A stretch of DNA of 64,000 nt, taken from Muribaculaceae bacterium. Its GTDB lineage: Bacteria; Bacteroidota; Bacteroidia; Bacteroidales; Muribaculaceae. The stretch is from contig JAFYSL010000086.1 in the NCBI GenBank assembly GCA_017559355.1, forward strand, positions 1 to 64,000. The letters run 5' to 3'. Shown here in pieces: positions 19,870 through 29,014 of this stretch (the stretch's first letter is position 1; every line of letters begins with the position of its first letter). The notes below the pieces were generated by a model. The model had not been told where the DNA came from, searched no databases, and saw only the letters and a program-made list of their open reading frames with translations. The position numbers and the translations under genes are program-made.

Positions 19870-20871
19870 ATGACAAAACAGGAATCAGTAATTTTAAAAG
19901 GAGTTGCCATATTATTTATGATATATGGCCATTTGTTTTTGCCAAATTGGACTATTCCGTTGTATAATTCAATTTATGTATTGGATGGAGTACCCTTTGA
20001 ACAAATATTAATGAGGGCAACTGGTCCCGTTACTTTTTATTTGTTATTAGGTGGTTATGGAATGTATTACATTTATAAAAAGAAGCAAGAGAAAAATCAA
20101 GTTCCACGAATACTAAATCTTTATATTAATTATTGGGTAGTATTATTGTTGTTTGTTGCAATAGGACATTTCATAAAACCAACAATATATCCAGGTTCTT
20201 TTGAAACAATAATCAAAAATGCGACGGGATTCAATACTACATATAATGGAGAATGGTGGTTTTTATTGCCATATTCATTGGTAGTACTATCTTCTTATTG
20301 GGTGTTTAAGTTTGTTGATAGATTTAATTCGAAAATAATAATTGGGTGTAGTATCTTTGGAATGTTTGTTACTTCTTTTATAATAAGCCGATTTGGCACA
20401 GAATATTTATTCGCGTATAAATTTAGATATAATTGTTTCCTATATTTTCATCTATTATGGGAGTTTGTTATTGGAGCGATGCTTTTAAAGATGAACTTTT
20501 TTGAACGAGCAAAATCGATAATAAAAAAATACCTTCCTCGAAATATATATGTAATAGTAGCATTACTGTTATTGGTGGTTATCCGTTGTTTGTTTGACAC
20601 AAGTGCGGTTCATATTATTTATGTAGTTGCTTTTATTGCATTATTTTTGTCGATTTCAAGATATAGGATTATAGATAGCATCTTGTCGGTATTAGGGAAA
20701 TATTCAATGAATATGTGGTTTATTCATACATGGTTTTGCTATTACTTATTTGCCGATTTTATATATGGATTTAAATATCCACTAATTATTTTTATCGTAC
20801 TTGTTGTATTGAGTTTGGTGGCTGCAATGTTGGTGTCTAAAATTGCAAATATTATAACCAAACGTATTTAA
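19870..20871 (+). CDS. Acyltransferase-3 family membrane protein
   Basis: A 333-residue integral membrane protein with about ten hydrophobic segments. The N-terminal pattern ILKGVAILFMIYGHLF carries the conserved His of membrane O-acyltransferases (family 3), which modify surface polysaccharides. The third position of codons is strongly A/T (TTA, ATA, AAT, TTT), clearly unlike the flanking genes. This suggests horizontal acquisition, as is common for capsule or O-antigen modifying enzymes. No polysaccharide gene lies nearby, so the substrate is unknown. Its last 4 bp overlap the end of the convergent HD-domain gene. Confidence 0.82.
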   Translation: MTKQESVILKGVAILFMIYGHLFLPNWTIPLYNSIYVLDGVPFEQILMRATGPVTFYLLLGGYGMYYIYKKKQEKNQVPRILNLYINYWVVLLLFVAIGHFIKPTIYPGSFETIIKNATGFNTTYNGEWWFLLPYSLVVLSSYWVFKFVDRFNSKIIIGCSIFGMFVTSFIISRFGTEYLFAYKFRYNCFLYFHLLWEFVIGAMLLKMNFFERAKSIIKKYLPRNIYVIVALLLLVVIRCLFDTSAVHIIYVVAFIALFLSISRYRIIDSILSVLGKYSMNMWFIHTWFCYYLFADFIYGFKYPLIIFIVLVVLSLVAAMLVSKIANIITKRI

Positions 20872-21407
20872 TCGTTAAATAATTTATGTAACTCGTTGAA
20901 GCGGGTGAGGTTGTCGGCTGAGTGACGGGCCATTGAGGCTCTCACTTTGTCGAGGGGTTTTTCTTGCATTGTGCCGCTTTTTGAGAAGAATTTGTCGGCA
21001 TAGCAAATGAGTTTTTCAAGCATTGTTTCGGGTAGGTAGTCTTTGCGAGGCAAGGGGAGTTGTTGGCGGTCGATGTCGTCGATGGTCAGTCCTGCGCCGG
21101 TGTGACGTTCGGCCACGCGAGCGATTGCTTCATCTACACCCTCCTTGCGTAATAGTTCTGCGCCGAGAATGCCGTGGCGAATGTAATGCTCAGTCCCATG
21201 GCAATCAATATCTAGGGCATTTGTGAGGAATATCCCTATGTCGTGGAGCATTGCGGCTGTTTCTACATCGTCAAGCGATATGTCAAGATTGCAACGTTGA
21301 GCAATTCCAAGAGCCTTGTCAGCCACTTGACGGCTATGTTGTAAAAAAATCCCGCGGCACTGAGTGCCTACGGGATAATATTTATCTATAATTTCTTGAT
21401 AAGTCAT
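20868..21407 (-). CDS. HD-domain phosphohydrolase
   Basis: A 179-residue HD-superfamily protein. Metal ligands fit the H...HD...D pattern: His24 (FLQHSRQV), His55-Asp56 (MLHDIG), a histidine in ERHTGAG, and Asp in CYADKFFS. Proteins of this size are usually annotated as HDIG-domain or YqeK-like nucleotide phosphohydrolases; the substrate is not known. It lies 32 bp downstream of ilvE in the same direction and is probably co-transcribed with it. Confidence 0.85.
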   Translation of the reverse strand: MTYQEIIDKYYPVGTQCRGIFLQHSRQVADKALGIAQRCNLDISLDDVETAAMLHDIGIFLTNALDIDCHGTEHYIRHGILGAELLRKEGVDEAIARVAERHTGAGLTIDDIDRQQLPLPRKDYLPETMLEKLICYADKFFSKSGTMQEKPLDKVRASMARHSADNLTRFNELHKLFND

Positions 21408-21439
21408 TAGAACAATTGAAAATAATTTTCAACTTTCAA

Positions 21440-22462
21440 TTACTCCACGATTGTGTTCCAACCATGAATATCCTCTTCTTCGCCAAGTTGAATACCACGA
21501 AGTTTGTTGTAGAGTGCTGTTACCACAGGACCTGGCTCGCCATCTTTTGAGATGATATATTTCTTGTCGAGGTCAAGGTCGTGGATTTCACCAATAGGCG
21601 ATGCTACAGCAGCAGTACCACAAGCAGCAGCTTCTTGGATTGTTTCGAGTTCTTCAAGAGGAATTTGACGACATCCTACCTCCATACCCAAGTCTTTAGC
21701 GATTTGTTGAAGACTCATGTTAGTGATTGATGGGAGGATTGATTCAGACGCAGGTGTGATATATTTGCCATCTTTGATTGCCAAGAAGTTAGCAGGACCA
21801 CATTCGTCGATATATTTCTTTTCTTTTGGGTCGAGGTAAAGCACTGCTGAATAACCAAGTTCGTGAGCTTTTTCGCCCGCTTCAAGACTTGCTGCATAGT
21901 TGCCACCCACTTTCCAACGACCTGTACCTTTAGGTGCTACGCGGTCAAATTCGCGCATGATACAGATATTAGTATTTTTGAATCCACCTTTGAAGTATGG
22001 ACCAACAGGTGTTACGAGAACGAGGAAGAGGTATTCGGTAGAAGGTTTTACGCCTACTTGTGCCGAAATACCGATTTCGAGAGGACGAATGTAGAGAGAT
22101 GCTCCACTGCCATAAGGTGGAACGAAACGTTCGTTGAGTTTAACGACACGTTTCACCATTTCGCAGAAAAGTTCTACGGGGATAGGTTGCATTTTAATAC
22201 CTTCGGCTGAAGTGATGATGCGTTTTGCATTCTCTTCAAGACGGAAGATGCGCACTTTGCCATCTTTGCCACGGAAAGCTTTCAAGCCTTCGAAGATTTC
22301 TTGACCATAGTGAAGGCAAGTAGATGCCATGTGTATGTTGATTGACTCAGAGGTTGATTCTTCGATTTCGCCCCATTTGCCATCTTTATAGTAACAACGT
22401 ACGTTGTAGTCGGTTGGGATATATCCAAATGATAGGTTGCCCCAGTCTAATTCTTGTGCCAT
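21440..22462 (-). CDS. ilvE: Branched-chain amino acid aminotransferase
   Basis: PLP-dependent class IV aminotransferase catalysing the last step of Leu, Ile and Val synthesis. It has 340 residues. The Schiff-base lysine is Lys184 in GRWKVGGNYA, and the substrate-side motif GPANFLAI is conserved. It lies 8 kb from the ilvDBN-ilvC operon, outside the reach of that operon's attenuator, with its own -7 box at 22490-22497. Confidence 0.96.
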   Translation of the reverse strand: MAQELDWGNLSFGYIPTDYNVRCYYKDGKWGEIEESTSESINIHMASTCLHYGQEIFEGLKAFRGKDGKVRIFRLEENAKRIITSAEGIKMQPIPVELFCEMVKRVVKLNERFVPPYGSGASLYIRPLEIGISAQVGVKPSTEYLFLVLVTPVGPYFKGGFKNTNICIMREFDRVAPKGTGRWKVGGNYAASLEAGEKAHELGYSAVLYLDPKEKKYIDECGPANFLAIKDGKYITPASESILPSITNMSLQQIAKDLGMEVGCRQIPLEELETIQEAAACGTAAVASPIGEIHDLDLDKKYIISKDGEPGPVVTALYNKLRGIQLGEEEDIHGWNTIVE

Positions 22463-22489
22463 GATTATTATGTGTTAGTTATTATATTG

Positions 22490-22497
22490 CAAATTTA
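22490..22497 (-). promoter_or_regulatory. Putative -7 box for ilvE
   Basis: Reads TAAATTTG on the minus strand, an exact TAnnTTTG match 28 bp upstream of the ilvE ATG. No good -33 element is seen. Confidence 0.5.
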
Positions 22498-22530
22498 GCA
22501 AATTATCACGAAATGACGCTATATTGTGGC

Positions 22531-22569
22531 AAAAAAATGCGACACTTATAATTAAAGTATCGCATTTTT
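22531..22569 (-). terminator. Terminator of the cobamide uptake operon
   Basis: Stem AAAAATGCGA (22533-22542) with TCGCATTTTT (22560-22569), extended inward by ACTT/AAGT. On the minus strand it is followed by seven Ts. It separates the btuB operon from ilvE. Confidence 0.8.
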
Positions 22570-22589
22570 CCTTTAATGAGATTAATCCC

Positions 22590-22666
22590 TTATTTTATGG
22601 CAATTTTTGTGCTTTGGTTGTCAGTAATTACAAAATAAATGCCGTTGTTGAGGTTTAATGGAGTTA
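22590..22666 (-). pseudogene. Vestige of a C-terminal sorting-type tail
   Basis: Directly downstream of the next gene's stop codon, another frame reads about 25 codons ending at a TAA (22590-22592). Its end, LNNGIYFVITDNQSTKIAIK, has the shape of the end of a T9SS type A sorting domain (G-V/I-Y-hydrophobic, then a basic finish). The frame is preceded by an in-frame stop, so it is not translated by itself. It looks like the original end of the upstream gene, displaced when the present tail was gained, or a frameshift remnant. Confidence 0.55.
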
Positions 22667-24346
22667 CTAAATTATTACTTTAGTAATTTTAGAGCCTTGT
22701 TTCTTAATATAAACGCCATATGTGGGATTTTCAACTTTTATACCTTGCATATTGAAATATTCAATAGGTGCATTGTTGTCAGAATTAATTGATTCAACAG
22801 AAGTAGAAAGATCCTCGGTTAATAGCATTATCTCTTTTTCAGTTGTTTTGCCATTAGAAAGGGCTTTAAGTTTCACAGTAGCCTGACCGCTGTCGAGTAA
22901 CCAAAGTTCTAATTCATTCAGCTCAGTTATGGCAAAAGAGTGGTTGCTTGATGTGCAATCTATAAATTCTACATCAAGGGAAATGCCTGCATTAAGATTG
23001 TCTTTGTCCGATACTATTTCTGATATTGGTAATCTTACTGTATATCCGTTGGGAGTAATCCCTTTCTTAAGAATTTGCGTGTCTTCTATATTAAATTCAG
23101 GAGCATAGTCGTCGGTAAATAAAACCATTGCTGGATAGTCGCTCCAATCACCAATCGGGATAGAAATAGGCTCGCCGATAAGTTCTCCTTGAGGATTAAA
23201 TACCAATAAATACCAAGGTCCGTAGCCAGCATTGCTTGATACTGGAATATACACATTATCGGTTTCTGGGTCAATGCTAAATCCTGCATAAATTGAATAA
23301 TTGGGGTTGATTTCTGATACGTCAACAAACACACCTTCTTCGCCATTGTCTATGTCGTAATAGCAAATTTGTGGTTTCCCTACTGATATTTGTTCGAATG
23401 TGTTCCAATCCCATTCGGTATAACAAACATCTTTCCACATAATTCGGTTTGTGTAATTGCAGGCTTGCATCATACCATATCGCCATGTTGACCAAGCCAC
23501 TGATATTTTACTTTCGATAGGTAATGCTATTGCTTCACAAATATAAGGGTCTACAAGTACTAATTTGTTTTGTTCGGGATGATGCTCGTAGGAGTAGTTT
23601 TCATAGTCGCAAATTGTAGTCCAGAGCATTCCGTCTTTTGAGAGAGCCAATTCGCCAAAAGAACCGTCTAATGCTTTAGGCCCTTCACCTCCATCATCTG
23701 CAGTCAAATCAAAATATTCTGAAATAGTATAGACGATTTCGTCGGTTTTAATATCTATTACATGAATTCCACGATTTTGTTGTGATGCAAATACAAAATT
23801 GCCCACTCTAACCATTGACCCAATTTGATGTCCATAAACATCATATTGATAATAACCACCATTAATGACTTCACCTGGTTCATAACCACATTCTGTTCCA
23901 TCTATAAATTTGATAACTTCATTGCCGATTATGTCAATCACAAAGATGCCATTTGATGTCCCCAAGTAACCTTTAGTTTCGTCAATTCCACAAAACGCAC
24001 GTCCGTCATAGTTATGACCATCGTCTGACAAAGAACTGAAAGTTGCTTGGCTTTGAGTTGTTTTAGCATTGGCTATTGTAAAGAGCCCACCACCATAGTA
24101 GCCAGCTTGTTTAGAAGTTACAAAAATCTTATCCCTGTAGATTGTTGCAAATTGCGATGTTTCGCCAAATGTTGATTGTGATACTGATGATGAACTGAAA
24201 GTGTTATTTTCAGAATTTAACCAAAATAGGCCACCAGTAGATGTGCCGAGTTGTCCTTCGGTTAATAGGAATGTGCCATTAGAGTATTGTGCCATACTCA
24301 TAAATGCAGTAGCAATAAATGCCATTAGAAAAGAAAGCGTTCTCAT
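22667..24346 (-). CDS. Secreted beta-propeller-like protein, last gene of btuB operon
   Basis: A 559-residue exported protein. It has an N-terminal signal peptide (cleavage after about residue 19, SMAQ) and no lipobox. The start of the mature part, NGTFLLTEGQLG, resembles the matching part of BtuG (GFYLLNEGNMG). Several repeats of the type NKLVLVDPY suggest a DUF5074/YncE-like propeller. The last 40 residues carry the tail EYFNMQGIKVENPTYGVYIK, shared with the neighbouring gene and with the glycosidase at 49.4 kb. Being under the cobalamin riboswitch it probably helps cobamide capture, but that is inferred from context. A vestigial second tail follows the stop codon. Confidence 0.72.
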   Translation of the reverse strand: MRTLSFLMAFIATAFMSMAQYSNGTFLLTEGQLGTSTGGLFWLNSENNTFSSSSVSQSTFGETSQFATIYRDKIFVTSKQAGYYGGGLFTIANAKTTQSQATFSSLSDDGHNYDGRAFCGIDETKGYLGTSNGIFVIDIIGNEVIKFIDGTECGYEPGEVINGGYYQYDVYGHQIGSMVRVGNFVFASQQNRGIHVIDIKTDEIVYTISEYFDLTADDGGEGPKALDGSFGELALSKDGMLWTTICDYENYSYEHHPEQNKLVLVDPYICEAIALPIESKISVAWSTWRYGMMQACNYTNRIMWKDVCYTEWDWNTFEQISVGKPQICYYDIDNGEEGVFVDVSEINPNYSIYAGFSIDPETDNVYIPVSSNAGYGPWYLLVFNPQGELIGEPISIPIGDWSDYPAMVLFTDDYAPEFNIEDTQILKKGITPNGYTVRLPISEIVSDKDNLNAGISLDVEFIDCTSSNHSFAITELNELELWLLDSGQATVKLKALSNGKTTEKEIMLLTEDLSTSVESINSDNNAPIEYFNMQGIKVENPTYGVYIKKQGSKITKVII

Positions 24347-24366
24347 TGTTGTAATGTTTTATGAGT

Positions 24367-25452
24367 TTATAAAATGATTTTAGATGTTTTCCTACCTTGT
24401 TTCTTGATAAAAATTCCGATTTTAGGGTTCTCAACCTTAATGCCTTGTAGATTGTAATATTCTATTGGGGCATCACTATCAAATGTCACATTCTCAATGC
24501 CAGAAGAAACCACTGCATTAGGGTGTAGGTCTTCACCACCACAAACTTCGGTAGATGTTTCTCCAATCCAACCACAATGTTGGTTTATAGCGCTATATAC
24601 CTTTATGAAATCAATATGAGAGAGTGTAACGGAATTCCCATCGGCATCAACGGCCCAATCAATCTTGAATCCAGGGTCTTCAGTATTTGGTTGATTATCA
24701 ACATATCCCCAATCGTAAAATTTCAGAACAAAATAAGAACCATTTCCACTTTGGTCATAAGCATTATCAGCAAGAAGAGTGCCTTCAAATGAAATTTCGG
24801 TATCTTCTATCCACAAGGGCCAATAAGATTGTCGGTGATAAACGTTGCGCGTCACATATCCAGTTTCGTTTTGATTATCTACCCACTTAATATAAGTGCG
24901 ATCGCATACATATTTATTGTTGGGGTCGGGATCGGCACCTATTGCTCTGTCATCATCAGGTTTGGTGTAAGTGATTTTATATTTTCGTATGGTTTCAGAT
25001 TTTGCATATTCACTTCCTGCAAGTTCGTACCATTCGTCATCGGGCAACCCATTTTCGTTTATATCTTGACTCACCATTACGATGCCTGGTTCACAACTGC
25101 CACCATCAGATGCTTGGTTTGATTTAAACGCATTTCCATAAATCTTGAAATCATATTCATTGGTAACATTGACAACTGGATGGTCAAAACCAAACACGAC
25201 ATAACCACCATATGCTCCGAGCGAAATCATACCGGGAGTTGCTCCGTCGTCATCGTTGCCACAAATTTGTTCTTCAACTTTAGTTAAAATAGTAGTCTTG
25301 GTATCACCTTCCTCATATTCGGGCATTGTGTTGATAAACTGCCCTGGTGCTGGCAAGAAATCATACACTTTGGTGATATAAGGGCTGTTTGCCTTAGCCG
25401 AAAAGGTAATAGCAATCACACCTAATGCTAATGTGAATTTTTTCATACGCAT
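24367..25452 (-). CDS. Surface protein of cobamide uptake operon
   Basis: A 361-residue exported protein with a Sec signal peptide. Conserved blocks include PAPGQFINTMPE, GMISLGAYGGYVVFGFDHPV, IYGNAFKSN, GGSCEPGIVMVSQD and DDEWYELAGSEY. I recognise these from proteins encoded beside btuB/btuG in gut Bacteroides, where they are called cell surface proteins; the biochemical role is not known to me. The C-terminus has the tail EYYNLQGIKVENPKIGIFIK. It starts 6 bp after btuG ends and 20 bp before the next gene, so it is part of the riboswitch-controlled operon. Confidence 0.75.
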   Translation of the reverse strand: MRMKKFTLALGVIAITFSAKANSPYITKVYDFLPAPGQFINTMPEYEEGDTKTTILTKVEEQICGNDDDGATPGMISLGAYGGYVVFGFDHPVVNVTNEYDFKIYGNAFKSNQASDGGSCEPGIVMVSQDINENGLPDDEWYELAGSEYAKSETIRKYKITYTKPDDDRAIGADPDPNNKYVCDRTYIKWVDNQNETGYVTRNVYHRQSYWPLWIEDTEISFEGTLLADNAYDQSGNGSYFVLKFYDWGYVDNQPNTEDPGFKIDWAVDADGNSVTLSHIDFIKVYSAINQHCGWIGETSTEVCGGEDLHPNAVVSSGIENVTFDSDAPIEYYNLQGIKVENPKIGIFIKKQGRKTSKIIL

Positions 25453-25458
25453 AAAATT

Positions 25459-26610
25459 TTATTGTTCATTTTGTATTGTTTGTTCTCCTACAAATGCGAA
25501 GTGTGCAGGGATATCTCCAGTGCGAACACTCCATTTTAACTTGCCATCGTTGTCAAAACAGTATAGTGTGCCTGGATTGACATAGTTTTTTGCATCAGTT
25601 ACATATATTTCCTTTGTAATTGGGTTTACGGCTATACCATATGGCATTTTGATTTTAGCATCAGTGCCATCGGTAATAAAATTATCAGTAACTTTAGTCT
25701 TGAGATTGACATCAACGATAGAGTATGTTACATTATATGACGATGTAATATGACTCCACCCAGCACTAACCACATATATGGAATCGCCTTGGATGCACAT
25801 ATCCGAAACTGGCACATCTAGTGAGGTAACCATACGTTTTTTACGAACATCATAGCAATATAAACGTGAAGAGGTCTCGTAATAATCCCCTCTTGAAGAT
25901 ATCCACAGGCAACCGTGGTTGTCGGCCACAACATAATGTAGGTTTACTGCAACCTCAATTTGTTCCACTTCTTCAAAAGTATTGATATCGATAACCGAAA
26001 CTGTGTTTTCGTAATTCGGTACTATATAACCGCCTGAGTTGGCTACATAAATTTTGTCGCCCATTATCTCTATGCCATCGGGTTGAAACCCAACCAAACA
26101 ACGGTCGACAACTTCCAACGATGCAGTATCAACTTTTGCAACATAACCAATCTGTTGATAATCGGGATTAATCTCAACAGGACCGGCGTAAGAGGTAACA
26201 TAGGTATATCCTTTGTGAAATTTAATGTATCGGCAGTTGGGAATATCAATTTGCCCAATACGCTTTGCCGTTGCTACATCCATTACTTCTACTTTGTTTG
26301 AACAGTTAATGACAGCGTACAAGCGATTTCCATAAATTGCAATATCATTGCCAACGTCACCCATTTCTTTGGGAACATCGGGATTAGCGTTGCCATAGAT
26401 ATTACGAGTATATACTCCCGTAGTGCAATCGTAATAGTCGAGTGTGCTCTTATTGCTCCCCATGTTTCCCTCGTTGAGCAAATAAAAACCAGTTATACTT
26501 GTGAATTCAGGGTTTGATACATTAATACTTTCGGGGATGAAAATCTCATCATCCTCTCGGCAAGCCGTGAATAATAACATCGCGAATAAGAGATAGGTAA
26601 ATTTTTTCAT
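25459..26610 (-). CDS. btuG: BtuG-like surface cobamide-binding lipoprotein
   Basis: A 383-residue lipoprotein with a YncE/DUF5074-type beta-propeller. BtuG proteins of gut Bacteroides bind B12 on the cell surface with high affinity and hand it to BtuB. The lipobox ends at Cys17, followed by REDDE, an acidic stretch like known surface-export signals of Bacteroidetes lipoproteins. Propeller blades are seen as repeats such as GNRLYAVINCSNKVEVMDV, GDKIYVANSGGY and GDSIYVVSAGW. Its ATG overlaps the btuB stop codon (ATGA), giving translational coupling. The assignment rests on fold type, operon position and the riboswitch. Confidence 0.85.
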   Translation of the reverse strand: MKKFTYLLFAMLLFTACREDDEIFIPESINVSNPEFTSITGFYLLNEGNMGSNKSTLDYYDCTTGVYTRNIYGNANPDVPKEMGDVGNDIAIYGNRLYAVINCSNKVEVMDVATAKRIGQIDIPNCRYIKFHKGYTYVTSYAGPVEINPDYQQIGYVAKVDTASLEVVDRCLVGFQPDGIEIMGDKIYVANSGGYIVPNYENTVSVIDINTFEEVEQIEVAVNLHYVVADNHGCLWISSRGDYYETSSRLYCYDVRKKRMVTSLDVPVSDMCIQGDSIYVVSAGWSHITSSYNVTYSIVDVNLKTKVTDNFITDGTDAKIKMPYGIAVNPITKEIYVTDAKNYVNPGTLYCFDNDGKLKWSVRTGDIPAHFAFVGEQTIQNEQ

Positions 26611-28652
26611 ATTTCGAATTTTAAGATGAATTTATAATTGCGACCAGGCATAGGATAATTCTGTATCACATCATAATATTGGTTTAGCAAGTTGTTCACT
26701 TCCAAAGTCGCAGTAAGTTGCATGTTGTTAAATATGAAGCGGTAACTGCCCGATAGATCGTGAGTGTACCACGGTTGCTCATAGTTTGCTCTAATATTTG
26801 AAGAGTTGTGGTAGCGTTCACCGACATATATGAAACTGTAATTTAAATTAAAGTCTTTCCAATTTGCTCTAGCAACCGCCGAACCGCTATGCCAAGGGAT
26901 ATATGCAATCTGTCCTTTATACGTTCCGGATTCGGGGTCGTTGTCGGTTGGGTCGGAATAGTCTTGGGCTTTCTGATAGGTATAATTTAGATTCAGACTC
27001 AATTTTGCATCTTTGAAAAGACGAAAATCCGATTGCGCGTTCACATCAATACCTCTGATTTTCACTTTGCCGATGTTCATCATCATCCAACGATATTGCC
27101 CGGTGCCTTTAGGTACAGCAATAATCTTGTCGGTAACATTGTTGTAATATGCATCTGACTTCAACAACACACGACTGATAAAACCGTCAAACCGTTTGGA
27201 ATATTGCACACCTATATTGTATTGGTCAACAAATTCGGGATTGAGATTAGCATTGCCAATGTCGGTATAATAAAGGTCGTTGAAAGTGGGCATGCGAAAT
27301 ATACGCTTATAGAAAGCCCTAAAGTTTAGAGGGAATTCGATATAAGGTTGATATGACATGAATAAGGCAGGAGTAACTTCATTTCGCTGATTGAAGATGT
27401 CGGTATTGCTCCCAGTTCCTGACGATACTATGCTTTTGTCCGACACAAAAGTCCCCAAAACGCTTGCCATAGTTTTTATCCCATTCCATTGAAAACTTGT
27501 AGCCAATGCAACAAGCAAAGTGTTGCGGGTGGGGTAGGCAAAGTTAGTAAGCGTTGCGTCAAGAGTATTCCATTGATAGTCAATAGAAAGATTTGTGTCC
27601 CAATTCTTGCAAATAGAATATTTATTAGCGACCGAAACATAAATTTCGTCTTGCCAAAATTTATTGTCAAGGTACATTAACGTAGTGTCGGGATTCAGAT
27701 AGCGCATAAAATCCCGAGCATATTTGGCATTTACGAGAATCTCATACTTATCTGTCAACTTTTTTTGAAAACTTCCTTGTGTAAAGAAGTTCCTATCCCA
27801 TTGGCGTTGTGAATTTTTCCATACATTATTGACTATGGCACCAGGAATGCCTTTTTCTGAGTCATAATAATAGAATTTCAGATTCCATTGTCCGGAATTT
27901 AACCGACCGAATAGCCCTCCTTCCAATCGAAGCGATTCAATATCTCCGTTTTGTCGTACTGCGGTTGTGTCCCACGCAATAGTGCCGTCACTGAAAACTT
28001 TCTTGTATCTGAATTTATATTTCCCATTGGCATAAATATATTCAGCGTTAAGTGATAGATTGATGTTTTCGCTTAATTTTTGCTCATATAAAATAGATGG
28101 ATTTGCCAAACCGAAAGAGCCTGTGCGAAATATTGCTTTAACGTTGTAATGCTTAGTGTCTGCAAAAGTAGGTCTTTTGGTTCTTAAATAGAGAGTGCCT
28201 GCCGAGCCGAAATCTCTTGCTGGCTGAAAAATGTCGCTTTTCTGCCCGTTATATAGCGATATTTCTTCGATATTATCGAGAGAGAACTTGCCGAGATCAA
28301 TCTGCCCGTTTTGAGCATTGCCAAGTTGGATGCCATCATAAAAAACACCCATATGGTTAGTTCCCATACTGCGAATGTCGACGGTCTTTATGCCTCCAAC
28401 ACCACCATAGTCTTTAATCTGAACACCTGAGAAATAGCGTAGAGCATCGGCAACGCTATGAGAACGTAGCGCTTCAAATTGCTGTCCTTGGAGGGTCTGA
28501 GCAGGAATTACTTCTTTATAGGATTGTGCAGTAACTTGTACTTCGTTGAGGGAATAAGCAGAATCTTCGTGCTCAAAGTCATACTCGTTGTTAGCCCATG
28601 AAATAAAGGGCATAGAAAAGAAAATTGCGGATATAAATATATGCCTCACCAT
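26607..28652 (-). CDS. btuB: TonB-dependent cobamide receptor BtuB
   Basis: Outer-membrane TonB-dependent receptor of 681 residues. It has a signal peptide, then a TonB-box-like LNEVQVTAQ near residue 35, a plug domain (SVADALRYFSGVQIKDYGG, VDIRSMGTNHMGVFYDG) and a 22-strand barrel. The C-terminus ends in Phe-Glu-Ile after YKFILK. It lacks the CarboxypepD_reg-like N-terminal domain found in SusC proteins. It is the first gene after the cobalamin riboswitch, which together with BtuG identifies the substrate as cobamides. Confidence 0.92.
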   Translation of the reverse strand: MVRHIFISAIFFSMPFISWANNEYDFEHEDSAYSLNEVQVTAQSYKEVIPAQTLQGQQFEALRSHSVADALRYFSGVQIKDYGGVGGIKTVDIRSMGTNHMGVFYDGIQLGNAQNGQIDLGKFSLDNIEEISLYNGQKSDIFQPARDFGSAGTLYLRTKRPTFADTKHYNVKAIFRTGSFGLANPSILYEQKLSENINLSLNAEYIYANGKYKFRYKKVFSDGTIAWDTTAVRQNGDIESLRLEGGLFGRLNSGQWNLKFYYYDSEKGIPGAIVNNVWKNSQRQWDRNFFTQGSFQKKLTDKYEILVNAKYARDFMRYLNPDTTLMYLDNKFWQDEIYVSVANKYSICKNWDTNLSIDYQWNTLDATLTNFAYPTRNTLLVALATSFQWNGIKTMASVLGTFVSDKSIVSSGTGSNTDIFNQRNEVTPALFMSYQPYIEFPLNFRAFYKRIFRMPTFNDLYYTDIGNANLNPEFVDQYNIGVQYSKRFDGFISRVLLKSDAYYNNVTDKIIAVPKGTGQYRWMMMNIGKVKIRGIDVNAQSDFRLFKDAKLSLNLNYTYQKAQDYSDPTDNDPESGTYKGQIAYIPWHSGSAVARANWKDFNLNYSFIYVGERYHNSSNIRANYEQPWYTHDLSGSYRFIFNNMQLTATLEVNNLLNQYYDVIQNYPMPGRNYKFILKFEI

Positions 28653-28830
28653 TTTGATAAATAATTTATGTCATTAATCAAAATAGCTTCGAGGCGATAT
28701 TTATATCAAGCCTAAAATGCAGACACACCTATGACATAGGTGGTAGAAACAAATGAAAAAGAAGACTGATGCTAAACTACATGTCTTGATTCTTCAAAGC
28801 TCATACCTCGTAAGCTATTGAAAATAAATG

Positions 28831-29003
28831 TAGTGGCAGGTCTTCTGACTCGTTTCCTCATCCCGACGCCTTCCCAAGGTCTTTCGCCTCAGTGGCAGGT
28901 TGTGAATGTCGGTGAGTGATAATGAAACTCACAGCAGCGGGGACTGTCCAGGAATTACACCTGATTCCCTATTAAGTGGAGTGACCCGGAAGGGTATCCA
29001 CAC
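28831..29003 (-). ncRNA. Cobalamin riboswitch
   Basis: On the minus strand the core elements occur in order: GGGAATCAGGTGTAATTCC and the CCCCGCTGCTGTGA segment (28929-28969), GCCACTG, GGGAAGGCG, and the B12 box AGTCAGAAGACCTGCC (28835-28850). All match the cobalamin (RF00174-type) consensus well. Transcription from the promoter at 29015-29045 would begin just before it. About 180 nt separate the B12 box from the btuB start. No terminator with a T-run is visible there, so control is more likely at translation. Confidence 0.95.
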
Positions 29004-29014
29004 CATTACATCGA

